A stretch of 64,000 nt of DNA from Numida meleagris (GCF_002078875.1 NC_034414.1:31593635-31657634), one strand, 5' to 3'; shown: positions 47,751 through 61,015, counted from the first letter of the stretch. Numbers and translations: made by a program. Notes: a model not told the origin generated them from the sequence alone.

Positions 47751-50700
47751 CAGACCTACTCTAAACAATCAGCTGCAGCTCCCTAACAGACCTGATGAAA
47801 GCAAGGCCCAGAGGAGCAGTGATGGCTGTAAGATTTACAGCAGTACAGGGGACACTCTTTCCATACAGCTGAAAAACACACATCGTTTGTACAGGCACTG
47901 ATCATCCCACAGTACGAGGGAGTGCTGGCACCATTTTACATGTCTTTCCTATTATTTGAACAGTCTGAATGCCGCTGCATGCTTCTCCCTTTCTCTGTTC
48001 CAGGACTGGGAAAGAAGCTTTCCTTCCCACCAACATTGTCTCTGGGGAAGAACCATAATAGATCTACAATCCAGATTTTATGACTCTACGTCCAGGTAGC
48101 ATTGAATGGCCAGAAATTATACAACTGAAAGTATATTTTATAGCCATAGAAAACAAGATAATTTCATTTCATAGGAAAGTGTGAGGGACCTGTGTTTGGC
48201 TCCCAGAGCAAGTAAGCACAGCTATAGCTTTTTGATGACAGCTGAAAAAGCTGCAGTGGGTAATGCAGAACTGGCTCTTTCTAAGGATTTAATTTCTTTT
48301 ACATTTATCTTCTTTTATAATTAAATGTAATAAAACAAAATTTTGATTTTGCTTTGCTACGCCTCAGAAAAGGAGGGAATACCATGTGAATGGTTTCTTA
48401 TCCATGCCAAACACAAACAATCTCCCTTTAAGGCATTAAAAAAAAAAAAAACAACAAAAAGGAGAAGAAAGTATTTTTGAAGCAGACTTATATCACTACA
48501 GAGAACATCTTTCTTCACTATGACTGGAGAACACAGCACTGCTGGATGAGGATTACCTTTACAGTAGACCTGGTAACCAGTCTGCATCTATGCTAAGGCT
48601 GTGTTATGCCTCCCTCTGACTGTGTGCACACAAGCGGAAAAAGGGAAGAACGCATCAGGAAATAAATGCCTGCAGGATTAAGTTTTCTTTAACTTTACTC
48701 AGGTGAAGTCATCCTGTTGATATCAGTGGCACAAATCAGATGAGTGAAGTTCAGTCTGTGCACTAGCATTTGAGAATTACAGCCTTCATTTGTGAGTCAA
48801 AGCCAAAGCCTGCCGCCACTGAATCAATAACAGAGTTTCTAGCATCAGTGGCGCAGGACTTAGTCTCTGCTACTGATGTCTGAAGACACTTTATAGACAT
48901 TAAAAAACACTTTTTTTTTGTAGCACAGATGCAGTGAAGAAAAGGGGTAACATTTGTTCCATAAAAGATCCCCCTAGCTTTTGGTTGTGTTTATAGTTTT
49001 ACTGTATGCAAGAGCTGTCTAAATGGGCTATTGTACCTAAATGAATTATAGCTCTAGGTAAATTCTACATGTGTGATTTCTATATTGTCCAACAGACGCA
49101 TATAGTAAAACCCACCATTTAATTGCCATACCTTTAATGCCAATTAGAATTCATTAAAGAGTTCACTGCAGGAGCATGTGTTTTAAAAATCACTACCTCA
49201 GTCTCTGAATGTATCATAAAATGTACTTCCATCATGTACATGACATCGACAAATTCTGATTGGCATTTCCTCCTTCCTTGAAAAGAGTGTCTGGCTCAGT
49301 TTGCAGCAAATATGACAATAGGCTGTGCAAATGTACATCTGAAACACAGCCCTTTTGGGGTTAAGCATTGAAGCTTATTTGAGAGATCATCAGTTTCGGG
49401 TCAAAGTGCTGTTCTTAAATGATCAGTGCAGAACGGGAAAAAAAAGGCATTGAAGTGACCTTGCTGAGGGTCTAAAACTGTGCTAAAGCCTTTTCTGCAT
49501 GATTAAGTGAGCAGAATCTCAGATTAGCTAAAAGCAGTGCAGAAACATAATGAGTTCACTTATTTTGGAGCGTTTAATAACAGTTATAGACAGTTATGTG
49601 ATCAGGCGGAGTTATGACTTATTCATTCTTTCATTGCTATTAAAATTACTGCATTTGAGGTTTTTAAAGTCATTGAAATAAAAAAGTCTGATTTATGTTA
49701 GGAGAATTTAGCTTGCCCTTTGGTCTCTCAGTTTTTAAATGATATAATTAGACTTTTTAAAGACCATTCTAAAAGCATTATTAGCATTTTCTATAGCTGA
49801 AAGTAAATGCATGTTTTGTGGGTAGTTTAATTTTAAAAAGGATAATAATAATACTTGATTCAGACAGCTATAGTCACATTGTTACAAGAAGAAGTATTGC
49901 ATAAAATTGTCTTAAAGGTGACTGTGCATCTGCATGTATGAATACACATTGTGATACACATACATAAACACACGCATAAATATGAACACATACATCTAGT
50001 GTACATCGGAGCAGGAGTTACACATACATAGAAAAAGAAAGCTATTCCTTTCACCCATTTGGTAAACGAAGGCAAGAAGAAGAGCAAGTTCCAGAGGACA
50101 TATTAACTCATGACCTTTAACATATTACCTCACAAATTACAGAGCCATCCATCAGTCTCGGGGGAGAAAAAGTCTTTGATCAAAACAAAGGGACTTGAAG
50201 GTGTTTTGAATTAACAGTAAGCAATAATCATTAAAAATCACTGGGATGAGTGTGGAAGTGTCATGAATGTATGCACATTTTAACATACATTCATTTTCTA
50301 AGTCTCAGCATACATATTATTTTCAAATTAAGTTTATATTAATTATATATCACCACAAGCATGCACGGTGTCTTTCAGTAGCAGAAAATGCACATTTTAT
50401 GTATCCGATTTTAATCTTATGCACATACATTCACAACACATAGGCATACACAGCTGAATACTTTCACACAAGACTCTCTGTATCTTGCTGCAAAGGCCAA
50501 ACAGGTAAACCAAAACACTTTCACATTTAAATAACAGGTTTTTCCTACAATGTTTTGGCTTCAAAAATAAAATTTCCCACAAGATTAAGAAATTCTGCTT
50601 TTAGTTGAGCCTCAAGGGAATATATCTTTGCTTACAAAAATCATGCTTACGACAGTTTCTTTAACTGAAAGCTTTTTTTGTGTGTGTGCCTTGTATGTTT

Positions 50701-51404
50701 ATTCAGTTTGGGTTGCTCATTTTGCTACTTAGAATGCAGTATGCTTTTCTATTAAAACACATTATTAAAACTAAATCAGAAAGAAGCTTATTTAATAGTC
50801 ATTTCATGCACATGACTGATGGGAATACATAACTTATCAGACTAATATCTGATTAAAACTTGATTAACATGCTAATAAATTATTTGAGAAATGTTGTTTT
50901 TTAAAAAAAATTCTCCACTTTTACTTAAACTTCCTAATTGACATTTCAATTATTTTGTTCTCTGAAATTTTGCCTCCTTTCTGAATAACAGCTAGATAAA
51001 TTATTTCTTTGTCTGAACTTGGTATGAAAAATGATCAATTAAAATTATTAAAGGTTCCTAGTAATCTGTTAATTATTATGAAAAAAGTCACCTGATTTTG
51101 TTTGTTAAATGGATAGCATTGTATTTATTGTTGACATAAGTCTGCAAGCTGTTCCATGTGCCACATCCTTATCAGTGCACTGCATGGATATAGTGCAGAG
51201 GGCTTCAAGCTGAGACTTTCTCACACTTCGCTTGGAGTGACACTAACTTTGGTGTGTCAGTCACACTGCTCAGGGAAACGACAGAGTGGTCTCTATCAGC
51301 CTAATGTCCTGCTATTGCCTCTATGGAAAAATATGTCCATGAATCTTGTAATACAGACTCCTGCCCACTAGAGACTGATCTCAGCCCAATAAAGCATGTA
51401 ACTC
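47751..51404. other. AT-rich non-coding sequence with candidate conserved segment
   Basis: No gene is recognised. An A14 run lies at 48438-48451, and degenerate ACAT/CACA units lie at about 49925-50000. The stretch 49.1-49.8 kb has long complex sequence rich in TAATT/ATTA motifs and looks like a candidate conserved non-coding element. This is judged only from composition. Confidence 0.55.
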
Positions 51405-51480
51405 GGGACCCTCACAGTTCAGAGTTGAACTATGGTCACAAAGGTGAGAGGCCAAGGCTTCATCCACTAAGCCATTTACC
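51405..51480 (-). mobile_element. tRNA-like head of an old SINE
   Basis: On the minus strand the sequence contains TGGCTTAGTGG (51474-51464), which exactly fits the RNA polymerase III A-box consensus TGGCNNAGTGG. About 32 bases on, AGTTCAACTCT (51431-51421) approximates the B-box GGTTCGANTCC. The spacing is that of a tRNA gene. The arms do not form good tRNA stems, so this is not a functional tRNA. A SINE body probably continues toward lower coordinates (to about 51150), but I do not recognise its family. tRNA-derived SINEs are scarce in bird genomes. Confidence 0.55.
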
Positions 51481-52340
51481 CTTTTCCTTTGTAAGGAAGA
51501 TTGATTTTAAAAAAGCTATTAACCTTCAGCGATTTATCTCATCGGATCATACTCATTTTGTTCTGCCTATAGTAAGGCTGTATTATACAGTTTAATTTCT
51601 CACTTAATTCAGCTAGACTATCTGAAAAGAAATACAGAGGGGAAGAAAAAAGGAGAGAGAAAAATTATCCAAATCTTTGGAATGAAAAAATTCTGTGCTT
51701 ACAAGGAGCATAGGACCTTACCTAAGTTATTCAAGGGACGAAAGGAGAGTGTTTTCATTTCCTGAGGTGACTCTTAGAATCCAGTCAACTCATATTCAAT
51801 TCATTTATGTTCAAACAAAGATTCTGTCTTGGTAGAAAGAGCAGATCCAAAGAAAGCTGATCTTGAAGTGAAATGTTCTGCTGGATTTCAGGCAACTGCC
51901 TAGGAGAAGCATATAAAGCAACGGAGTGTTTTGGCAACAGTGTGTAAAATGTTAATTTTCTTTGAGATGAAACAAGTAGGGGTTGCTTGCTGGGAACTAA
52001 ATTATTTCTGGTTTAATGATTGATTTGGGAAAGGAAAAAAAATCTTGTTTCATGAATAATGTGTTTGCATTAATGACTTCAATTCAGCTGGATGAACTTT
52101 GTTGCAGGTATCAATGTAAATTTTGCTTGAACGTCTAATAATAAAAGCAATTCTAAGCATTTCAGGTGGAATCGGGTAGTGATTTCACTCATATTATAGG
52201 TTCAAAATTATTCAGAAAGTTAGAGAATGTAGACTTTCAAGGAGTCTTTAATCCCTTAGGCTCATCTGAATAAATATGATTTTCTTTCTGTGTGTTTATA
52301 AAATGCAGAGTCTGGATCAAATCTTCAAAATCAATGAAAA

Positions 52341-52356
52341 TTTTTTTTTTTTTTTT
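52341..52356. repeat. poly(T) run, 16 T
   Basis: Uninterrupted T tract in unique sequence. Confidence 0.9.
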
Positions 52357-54847
52357 GGATCAGAACAAAATTCTTTTTTCAAGCAACTCTGAGAAACTTC
52401 AATGTGTTTTGCTAGACTGCAGGGTAAGTCCAGATGTAGTGTAAAACTAGCAGGTCATACCTTTTGATTCATTTCTCTTTTCCTTTCCAAACACATTATT
52501 AAGTATATGCATCTTCCATCATCTGCTCTTTTTGTTCTCATACATCAGCATTTAGATGGTAAACTGAAGCGAAGGCTTACAACATTCCATATTTGATCAA
52601 ACCATATAACAACAGAAGTCTGCCTGTCTTAGTTTTGCCTGTGCTTATTTAACATTCCTGAGCTCAACGCTTTTTTATTTCAAGATCACTTAAGTAAGCT
52701 GGTATTTATGCAGTTTAAGAAAACTTGAAAATGGTGATACTAAAAGTTACTATGAGAGCCATGCTTAGATATTTAGAGAGCCAATAAACTAATTCTTGGC
52801 AGATTTCTCATAAGTGATTTCCTTTGTCAGCTGAAGAGAATTCAAGTAATCAAATGTAGAAGGGAAAATGTAGGGAAAAGTCTGATGTAAAATAGTTTAA
52901 GGTTTTTTCTTTACAGATGAAACTGATGATAAAGTAACTCTTCGGGAACTGGTTATAAATCCTCTTCATACATATTTAACAGTATACAGTGAATAGGATT
53001 AGTAATATCTTTTGTCTAATTTGTCAATCCAGTTCTTAGTTCCCCACAGTGCTTCAGTCAAATACAAAGACAGTCTCAGTTACTTTTCCATAGATTAAGT
53101 AGCTCTTGAATTGATATTTGCTGTATGGTTTGGGACTTTGACTGGTAAACACTGTGACTGATGCTAAAGACCAAAAAAAGGCAGTAATAAGGAATTAAAG
53201 CAATAGGCTTTCAGTTGACTTAAAGAGCAAATCTTCTCACCAGTTTGCTGCAAAAGCAGAGCCATTCTCTTAAACAAAAGGATATCTTAAGGTATTGGTA
53301 TCACGGTTTGTGATTGTTTTAATTTTCTTCTTTCCTTTCATTGGTCTAATTGATTTTGATGTATTTTTTTTTTGCAAAAGCCCTATGGTCAGCCAAGCTG
53401 CGCCTATTCCTTCTGCTTAAAAATCAGGTCTGAGAGCATGAACTGTAAAATGAATTGACAGTATTTTTCAGAAGCCTCCTCACCCATGCATCTGGAGAAG
53501 ATTGCCACAATAACGATGCTGCCCAGTAGTGCCCCAATTCATTTTGGAGCATGAATTTCAAGCCTGTTCAGAACAAGCAGATAACTTATTTTCACCTGCA
53601 TTAACACAGCTACATAGGTAGATATATTAACCACCACATAGTGGATCACTAGTCTGTGTGAACTGGCAGAATGTATCAAAGCACATACGGTGATTTCTAC
53701 ATGGACACCTATAACTGCAAGCCCTTCTCTTTGGCATTATTCTACTGACAAGCCACTGTGCAAGAAGATGCATCTATTTGCCCTGAGGGTCATGAATAAC
53801 TAACAGATTAATGAGAAACTTCTGGAAGAAAGAAAAAAATATTTTCATAAATAATTGGATTGCAACACAATACCATAATTGTTCCATGAATATTATTGAT
53901 AATGATATTTTCCTACTCCCATTATTCCTTCTTTTGTCTTAGCATAAAAATGCATCTGCAAAAAGAAGGAAGAGTAACAAATATAAGTATTACAATTTAA
54001 AATAGGGTTTAACTACTCAGTTGTTCAAGCTAACTTCCAATGTCCACTAGCTTGTAACCGTTAAACTTAGTTGTCACTAGACTTGACTCATTACACAGTT
54101 TTTGGGAAAGCCTAATTTTCACATTCATACTGACAGTCAAACACATTCATTGTTAGCAACTGATTGCAGCACTATTTGTCAAAGTGTGAATTTCTATAAG
54201 TGTAGGACAAATAGCTGTTACATGACAACCAGTGTTCTTTTGAGTGTCTTGGGAAATTTTTTTAGAGAAGGACTTATGGGGTTTCCTTCTGGTTTGGGAA
54301 CCAGTATGATGGCAGTGGCTATATGTCTAGGAAATGCTTAATGAACGTACAGAAAATAGTAAGATTTTGGAATAGTGTTTGGACATTAAATACTTATTTC
54401 TTCTATTAAAGGTAGAGACTACAAAACATGGAAAGTTCAACAGAAGCAAAAAGAAAAAAAAAAAGAGAAGATAAGTAAAAGCAGCTTTTTCTAACTTATT
54501 TCCTAACTACATATTGGATCTCATTCAACTGCCATTAGAGGCAACTAAAAGATACATCATAAATTCAAAGAATTTGATCATTGAAGATCCATCCCTTTAT
54601 CAGCCTATCCTGTTTGGCTTACTTATTCCAATTTTATTTCCACCTGTTAATATAACATGATAATATTTGTATTCAAAAATACATTGTTTGAACAAATACT
54701 AGTTTGTTTGTTATCTGGGTAGTTTTGGATAGTGAATATTAAATTGTCCTAAAAATATTTTAATGAGTTAATTCTGGTGCCAAGCAACTTTAAAAATTAC
54801 TAGCCAAAAATTAATCACCTGAACGCTTATTTTTGTGTTTTATTTAT

Positions 54848-54887
54848 GAAAATGCTGATTGTGATGAGAAAATGCTCATTGTTATGT
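54848..54887. repeat. Imperfect 20-bp tandem duplication
   Basis: GAAAATGCTGATTGTGATGA is followed directly by GAAAATGCTCATTGTTATGT, with about three mismatches. It is an old local duplication. Confidence 0.75.
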
Positions 54888-57216
54888 AAAAGATGGGCAT
54901 ACATGTGGTAGCATACATTTAAATAATCTGAGTCTGAATGACTCCTCCCAGAAAAAGGAGTAAAAGTACAAGAAAAGATTTGGCAAAATTCTGAAGTCAT
55001 ACGGGCAAGTAAACTCCCAAAGAACAACAAAAATATAACAACAACAGAAACCTAACAAAAGATAGCATTAAAACTACTTAACCTGCAGCAATATTGTCAG
55101 GGATGTCACCCACAAGTACTGATTAGGTAGTGACAAACAAGGTTGTCTTTACGTTCACATTCTGCCACCAACAATGTCTATTCACTTTGACTGTGGAGAG
55201 GCAGACATCCTTCTTCATGACAGGGTTATAATACTTCTCTTAATTTAACATGCCTGAAGACAAACCTTTCAGGCTAACACTAACCTTTGGTATCTTTAAA
55301 GCAGTTACACCTACACTGACTGTAAATAAGTAGGAAAATGTCTTATATACAGTAGTATTTAATAGAAGGAGGGAAAAAAACCCAGAAAGTTTAAAAAACA
55401 AACATGCTATAATGAGAAATACCACTCTCAAGCCTAACTGCAGGTGAGCAGTAGGGATAGAAAACTCTCAGGGTACTTCCATAGGAGGCAGAGGAATAAA
55501 TTCATCGTTCAGAAGGTACTTAATGGTGACTTTCTAGCTGCTTTCCTTCTCTCAAACCTCCCAATTTATTGGGATGCTATACAGTATGAAAGTCTATATT
55601 TTTTTCTTTCTACCTTATTTTTTCTCTTTGCCTCTTACCAGCAAAAAGAATTCAGTCTAGTTTCTTCATTTTATGAGAACACTTTAACTGAGCCTAAGAG
55701 ATGTGATAGTTCCAACAGAGTAAGAATTAGCAAGTGATTGCTTAGATATCTACAGAGGTTTGTAACAATCTACTGCTTTTTACGCCCAAATTTAACCCTC
55801 TTTTCTGAGATATAAAGATAGACCCCATAACAGAGGATCCAGGCAAACTTCTCTTTCAATCCTTTTTAGTATGACAAATCCTCTAAAGAATGAGTTCCTT
55901 CTTGAATCACAGATCACTTCTCACTCTTCCCAGGCTTCAGTCTTTGCAGTCTAACCTGTGTGTGATAGTAGTACAACGCATGCTATGTCACTCTTCTTCA
56001 TACAATTGACTCACTTAATAGATTTTTAAGAGTGGGAACACTGAACAAGTGATATGTGTTTAGGACTCTAATTTCCAGAAAAAAAATCTGATTCTTAGCA
56101 GAATGTTTAAAAAGAAGTCTCTTGTGGCCAAAGTTTGATAATTATTTAACATCTAGGGACGTATCTTTGTAACTACATGCTGCAAGAGACTCATGAGATT
56201 GCTTTGAGCAATTTAGTACATTTGATGTCGGAGTGCACCACTGCACAATGCCAACAGCCTGGCTCCCAAAAGCGGAACAGCAGCTTTAATGAAGCACTGT
56301 TCTCGAAGTAATCAACCCTGTCCATCACTGTACTGCTCCAGGTGTAAAACTGTGCTCAGATGCCTATGTTTCTTAAGTTGTGCAGCTGACATGGTCTGTG
56401 GCAGCTTAGGGATCTCTGGCTAAGGCCTCACTGAGTCAAGCAGTCATTCCCCAGACGACTGCAAACAAATCAGACTGAAGTGCACAAGGGTGCAGCGATT
56501 TTGGCTAAAAGACAAAATGGAAGTGAAAGCCCTCAAAGATGAAAAATGTATGAGAGAAAAAGGTGCAATGTGAATCTAAGAAGAGAGAAGAAAGAGAACA
56601 AAGGTGACTCCAGCAGCATCTCGATATGTCAGGTTCCAACAGAGAATACTGTATCATATAGAGCATGCCTCTCCCTGTTTCTGTACCTATTGCACGGAGG
56701 ACCCACATACAAGAACTCCTTGCCTTTTATGGTTACCTTTCCTCTCTCTTCTCTCCTCTTCCTCCTCTCATTTAAATGTAAACTTTTTAGGCTAGGATCT
56801 CTGTATTAAAAAAATGGCTTATGGAACACTTGGAAAACCACTATGATGTATCTATAACGAACATGACTAAAACAAACAAAAGAAATAAATAACAGTTTCC
56901 AAAGCTTATCTTTGGATAAAAATGTACTAAAACAACTGTGACATTTTACTGTATCTAACAAGTAATGGATTGATAAAAAAAAAAAATTAGTTAAGTAAAG
57001 CAATGTGCTTTTTGCAAATTTCAAGCACCTGATGACATATTATTTTCATATCTTTAGGATATATTTAGCATCAGAAGTTCATACTGAGACTGTTTAGAAT
57101 TTTGAAGGTCAATAAGCCTTTTACTATTACACTTTTACTGTGTGTGTGTGTCACAATTACAAAAACTTCTGTGCTACATAATTTTGTCAAGATTCATTGA
57201 AGAAATAGCTCAGAGT

Positions 57217-57460
57217 GCATAACAATCCTTAAAATATCTCACTAGTATTGCCTAATAGAGTATTTCCTGCCCTTTGCTTCAAGTGCGTTTCCATGACAGA
57301 CAACACTTTGTCAGACTGCCCCTCTGCCACACAGCAACAAAATGTAATGGATTGCTGGTGGGAAGGTTCAACTTCTACTGCCATACTACTAGCATCCCCC
57401 TCAGATATCACAGGCCAACATAATAAAATAGGAGGCATTACCTTCTGAGCAACCATTGTA
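57217..57460 (-). mobile_element. Internally deleted mariner (Galluhop-like) relic
   Basis: On the minus strand the element begins with a terminal repeat of the type TACAATGGTTGCTCAGAAGG, followed by TAATGCCTCCTATTT (57460 downward). This matches the terminus of the bird mariner Galluhop as I know it. The 5' leader and the first transposase codons follow. The 3' end at about 57217-57245 reads, on the plus strand, AACAATCCTTAAAATATCTC and then ACTAGTATT, which looks like a decayed second terminal repeat. If so, the copy is only about 245 bases, having lost nearly all of the transposase gene (full mariners are about 1.3 kb). TA dinucleotides lie at both proposed ends, as expected for mariner target duplication. 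The 3' terminal assignment is weaker than the 5' one. Confidence 0.75.
57240..57330 (-). pseudogene. Mariner transposase N-terminal remnant
   Basis: The minus-strand frame includes VAEGQSDKVLSVMETHLKQR, which resembles the start of the mariner transposase of birds (AEGQSDKMxSxMExxMKQR-type). The frame leaves the family right after KQR. The helix-turn-helix and the D,D,D catalytic domain are therefore absent. No product is expected. Confidence 0.68.
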
Positions 57461-58249
57461 GCAATAACCTGAAGAGTGACTATATGAAAATGGTATTGCA
57501 AATAGTGCTGTCCTTTTCCTATTTCCGTGGTAATGCCTAATAAATTTTCAAAAAAAATACAAGGAGGAAAAGGGATTTATCTTAATGCAAGCTGGATGAG
57601 AGAATAGTTTGGGAATGCCTATTATGATTTTTGCACGACTTATAAATACATTCAGATAAAGTCACTACGCATGGAGGAGTCCACTTATTCACTACAGAAC
57701 TAATTTGAATCAAAAACTTCTTTCAAAATCAATGAATTCAGTTCCTGACACTTTAGATTGCATCTTAGAATACACTTCTAAGGAAGTCGCTGGAGCTACA
57801 GCTATACTACTAATCCAACTAGAGATGAGGATGAGTTTGAGCACATGCTGAAAGCATACTTCTTTCCACGGTTTCAGCTTATATCAGTGAGCATTCTCCT
57901 ATCATTGTCTAAAGACAGTTCAGGAGAGACCAGCACTGTTCCCCACAGATAATGAAAATGAGAATAATATTCTGTAGCTTAGTCTCAAAAACAAAGAATG
58001 AACATAACCTGGGCTCAGAGCATGACAAAGTACTAAAACCAAGAATAAATAAAACCTGAAAAATATGTAAGATGTAATATTACACTAAAACAACTAAATT
58101 TTTACAATTTTTTAAGTAATGCAATGTCCAAACTTCCTAAACCAGACCTCCTAGGGGCAGCTGCCTGATGTTACACATCTACCACTACTAAGAAGTCTGA
58201 CATGGTCAACATTGTAACTCCACTTCAGGGGTGCTGTTAGATTATCCCT

Positions 58250-58345
58250 CTTCACCAGCTCACCTACACCTACCAACCCTAACATCTTAGCAGTGCTCTC
58301 CTGGACTCACCACAGTTTATCCACTCAGAGAGGCTATGGATATTA
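58250..58345 (-). mobile_element. Possible ancient CR1 scrap
   Basis: The stretch CATCTTAGCAGTGCTCTCCT followed by GGACTCACCACAGTTTATCC resembles the minus-strand CR1 segment that normally reads like CATCTTAGTGACCCTCCTCT then GGACTCACTCCAGTTTATCC. The match is short and no tail or RT motif supports it. Treat it as tentative. Confidence 0.35.
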
Positions 58346-59799
58346 TGGAGATTCACTAGACAAAGACATAGGTCACCGCATTTATTTTGGCATTAGTCTT
58401 ACTTTGAGCGAGAGCTTGAACTTGGTTTCCCACCAACCCTTTCATTACCATATGGCTCGCAGCAAGTCCAAATATTTACTAATGCAAATTAAAATTACTT
58501 TGCTTTTTAGACAAAACAAGTTAATTAGTTAGGTCACAGTAAGAAAACCAGATACTCACTGTATGTATTGATCACCTAAACATTTGGGTAAAAAGCAGCA
58601 AGGCTTATGGTCTTTAGCATCAGTACGAAAAAGTGTTAGAGAATAATCCCAAGCTGATTAAGCTGATACTTGAGTGACACCTAACCTCTGAAACCTTTTG
58701 TGTATTCATATATTTTTAACTACAATCTCTTTATTAAAGAGGAAACCCACGTCTCTTATCTCTTCAGAACACCTCAATTTAATATGGTCAAAGAATTGAA
58801 TCAAATAAAGCTCTTTTACTGATTTTAAGGGCATGAAAATATGCCCATTTATCTTTGTTTAGTTTAAGCAACTGCACCTTGTATTATGCAAAAGCAGACA
58901 ATTATATTTCCTGTGAATTCCCTACTGAGAGACAAAAAAAAAGAGAAATTCTTCCCCAAAATGTTCTCATTGGCAAAATTTTGATCAAGAAAATGCTACT
59001 AAAAATGTACAAGTATAAAAAAACCTAATAATATTTCCTGTAACTTCATGAATATTAAGTAACAAAATGTACTAAATTCTTCCAAAAGTTGCTTCTATTT
59101 AATTACTAAACCATATTCTCATAGAAGCAACATAAATATATAGAGTTCAGCCTCTCTCAGTTCTTATAAGTATTACATTATATATATATTGTATTATTGC
59201 ATATAACTATTTATAGAAATGTGCAATTCAGTTGGAAATCTTTCACCTTAGATCTTAAGAAATGGCATTTGAGCAACATAAAGGATTCTCATTTTTGTAC
59301 TGAATGTGTGCAATTTTACAAGAAAATATTAATGTCAGTAAAATTTGATTTGTGATTTAAAAATATTTCTTCTGGAAGTTTTAAAATAAATAAATAAATG
59401 GTTGTAAGCCCAGGATCCAGCTACAACAGTGGAGGGAGCAATAGAAATATTTACATAGCTGAGTCAGTAAAGCAAGTTTGAAAAATTGCACAGGTGTAAA
59501 AGAACAAATGTGTTTATTATACAGGGCTTTGTGTTATAGAGCAGCATAGACTACTGTTAAAAAAAAAAAAGTATACCCTCATTTTTCATGTGTAGTATTT
59601 ACAATCAAGTCTTTATATGAAATCTTCAAACACTCTGATCTGAGAAGTCAAGACAAGGTCACCCTGAAAGTGTACATTCACAAGTTAAGGTATGAGAGAA
59701 CTTCTGCTTCTTAGGCAAAAATCTGTAATTTTAAAATTACCTTGTCCTACACATTCACTTGTTCACATCTTATTTGTTCATTTTAGATCAAAAGATGGC

Positions 59800-59816
59800 T
59801 TTTTTTTTTTTTTTTT
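59800..59816. repeat. poly(T) run, 17 T
   Basis: Uninterrupted T tract with no element body recognised beside it. Confidence 0.9.
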
Positions 59817-60657
59817 GCTTTTGTTATGTGAAAGATCAGTAACTTGCAAAAGGGGGTTTCTGATTCCTGATTTAGACTAGTAAGTGTTATTTTACTACTA
59901 AAAATTGTTGCGTTTAAGTGTATTGTATCAACATCCCACAGAGTAACAATAAGGGACAGAAAGCAGAAATTCCCTAAAGGTGAGGAAAGTTGGAAATTGT
60001 GAAAAAAGAACAGAAGATGAGAAGAAGTTACATAATAAAGCTGCAGAAAAGACAAGTAAGAAAGCATACAAGCATCATTTGAAGACAAGAGTATGGAGGA
60101 ACACAATGGTTGACTTAGATTAAAATGTAACTACTATAAAATGTATTTTTGCTTAGTACCTGACAGGAATGAAAGGTCTACAAGAAGAATGTAGGGGAAA
60201 TGCTGATAAATAGTCAACATGATTTAGTCTGCTTTAACCTTGTGTCTATGGAAAAGCACTAATACATGAAGAAACAGCTGACAACTTGTTGCCTTTCTGT
60301 CACAGTTCTGGCAAGATCACTTGCTTTGACATAGACTGCCATAAAAAACCACACCTTTTCACAAGTAGGTGTTCTGCTTTTTCACATTACCTAATTAAAA
60401 AAATACATGGCTATCAGATAATTCACAAATATACTAAATATGAAATAGTGAAATCATTTTTCCTTCTTGGCTGCAAGAAAGAAGGAAGATGAACATTCCT
60501 GGGGGAAAAAAAGAAGAAATCTATAACAAAAAAATAAATACCAAGGTAATACTTAAGTACCTTAATCTTGAAATAGGTACAAGTGTTGTCCTTTAGTAAT
60601 GTAGAATGAGATCCTTGAAAACACTAAGATGTCTTTCAGAGGAGCATGCTTTGACTC

Positions 60658-60671
60658 TTTTTTTTTTTTTT
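60658..60671. repeat. poly(T) run, 14 T
   Basis: Uninterrupted T tract followed by AATAATG. It lies about 330 bases upstream of the large CR1 and does not belong to it. Confidence 0.88.
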
Positions 60672-61015
60672 AATAATGTTACAAGATCCTTGCATAAGTA
60701 ATCCCACTGAAATCAAAGGAATTAAAAATAAATTGGACTTTTTATCAGTATCTTTAAGAGTTTTAGAGATCCAAAATACAGCATCATAATTTTATGTAGA
60801 AAAGAAAAAAAGAGACCAAATCACATATGTAATGAAAATATTGCATAAAAGGTGCTGAAAGCCCATCCAGTGCAAGTGCAGACACATGGGATATGTCTGT
60901 GTGAACAGTGACATTTTCAAGTAAATATCCTTTCAAAAAACTCTAATTATTAAAAGAAAACACCCTAATAATAATAAAAAAATAACGCACTGCTCTCTAT
61001 GTTAGGAAGTGGATA

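Larger units (their letters stand above)
51481..57216. other. AT-rich non-coding sequence, no gene seen
   Basis: Unique AT-rich sequence. Contents include T16 (52341-52356), an imperfect 20-base tandem duplication (54848-54887) and a short (TG)6 run at 57139-57151. No exon, RNA gene or clear transposon is recognised. Confidence 0.68.
57461..60999. other. AT-rich non-coding sequence, no gene seen
   Basis: No exon or RNA gene is recognised. Contents are a possible CR1 scrap at about 58250-58345, a TA-rich run at about 59179-59189, T17 at 59800-59816 and T14 at 60658-60671. Confidence 0.66.

Noticed and set aside
49925..50000. Spaced ACAT/CACA repeats, considered as a direct-repeat array
   Set aside because: The units are degenerate, without regular spacers. 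It is simple low-complexity DNA, not a CRISPR-like array.
51156..51595. Two overlapping plus-strand frames that looked protein-like
   Set aside because: They lie over the minus-strand tRNA-like SINE, and no family is recognised, so the open frames are probably accidental.
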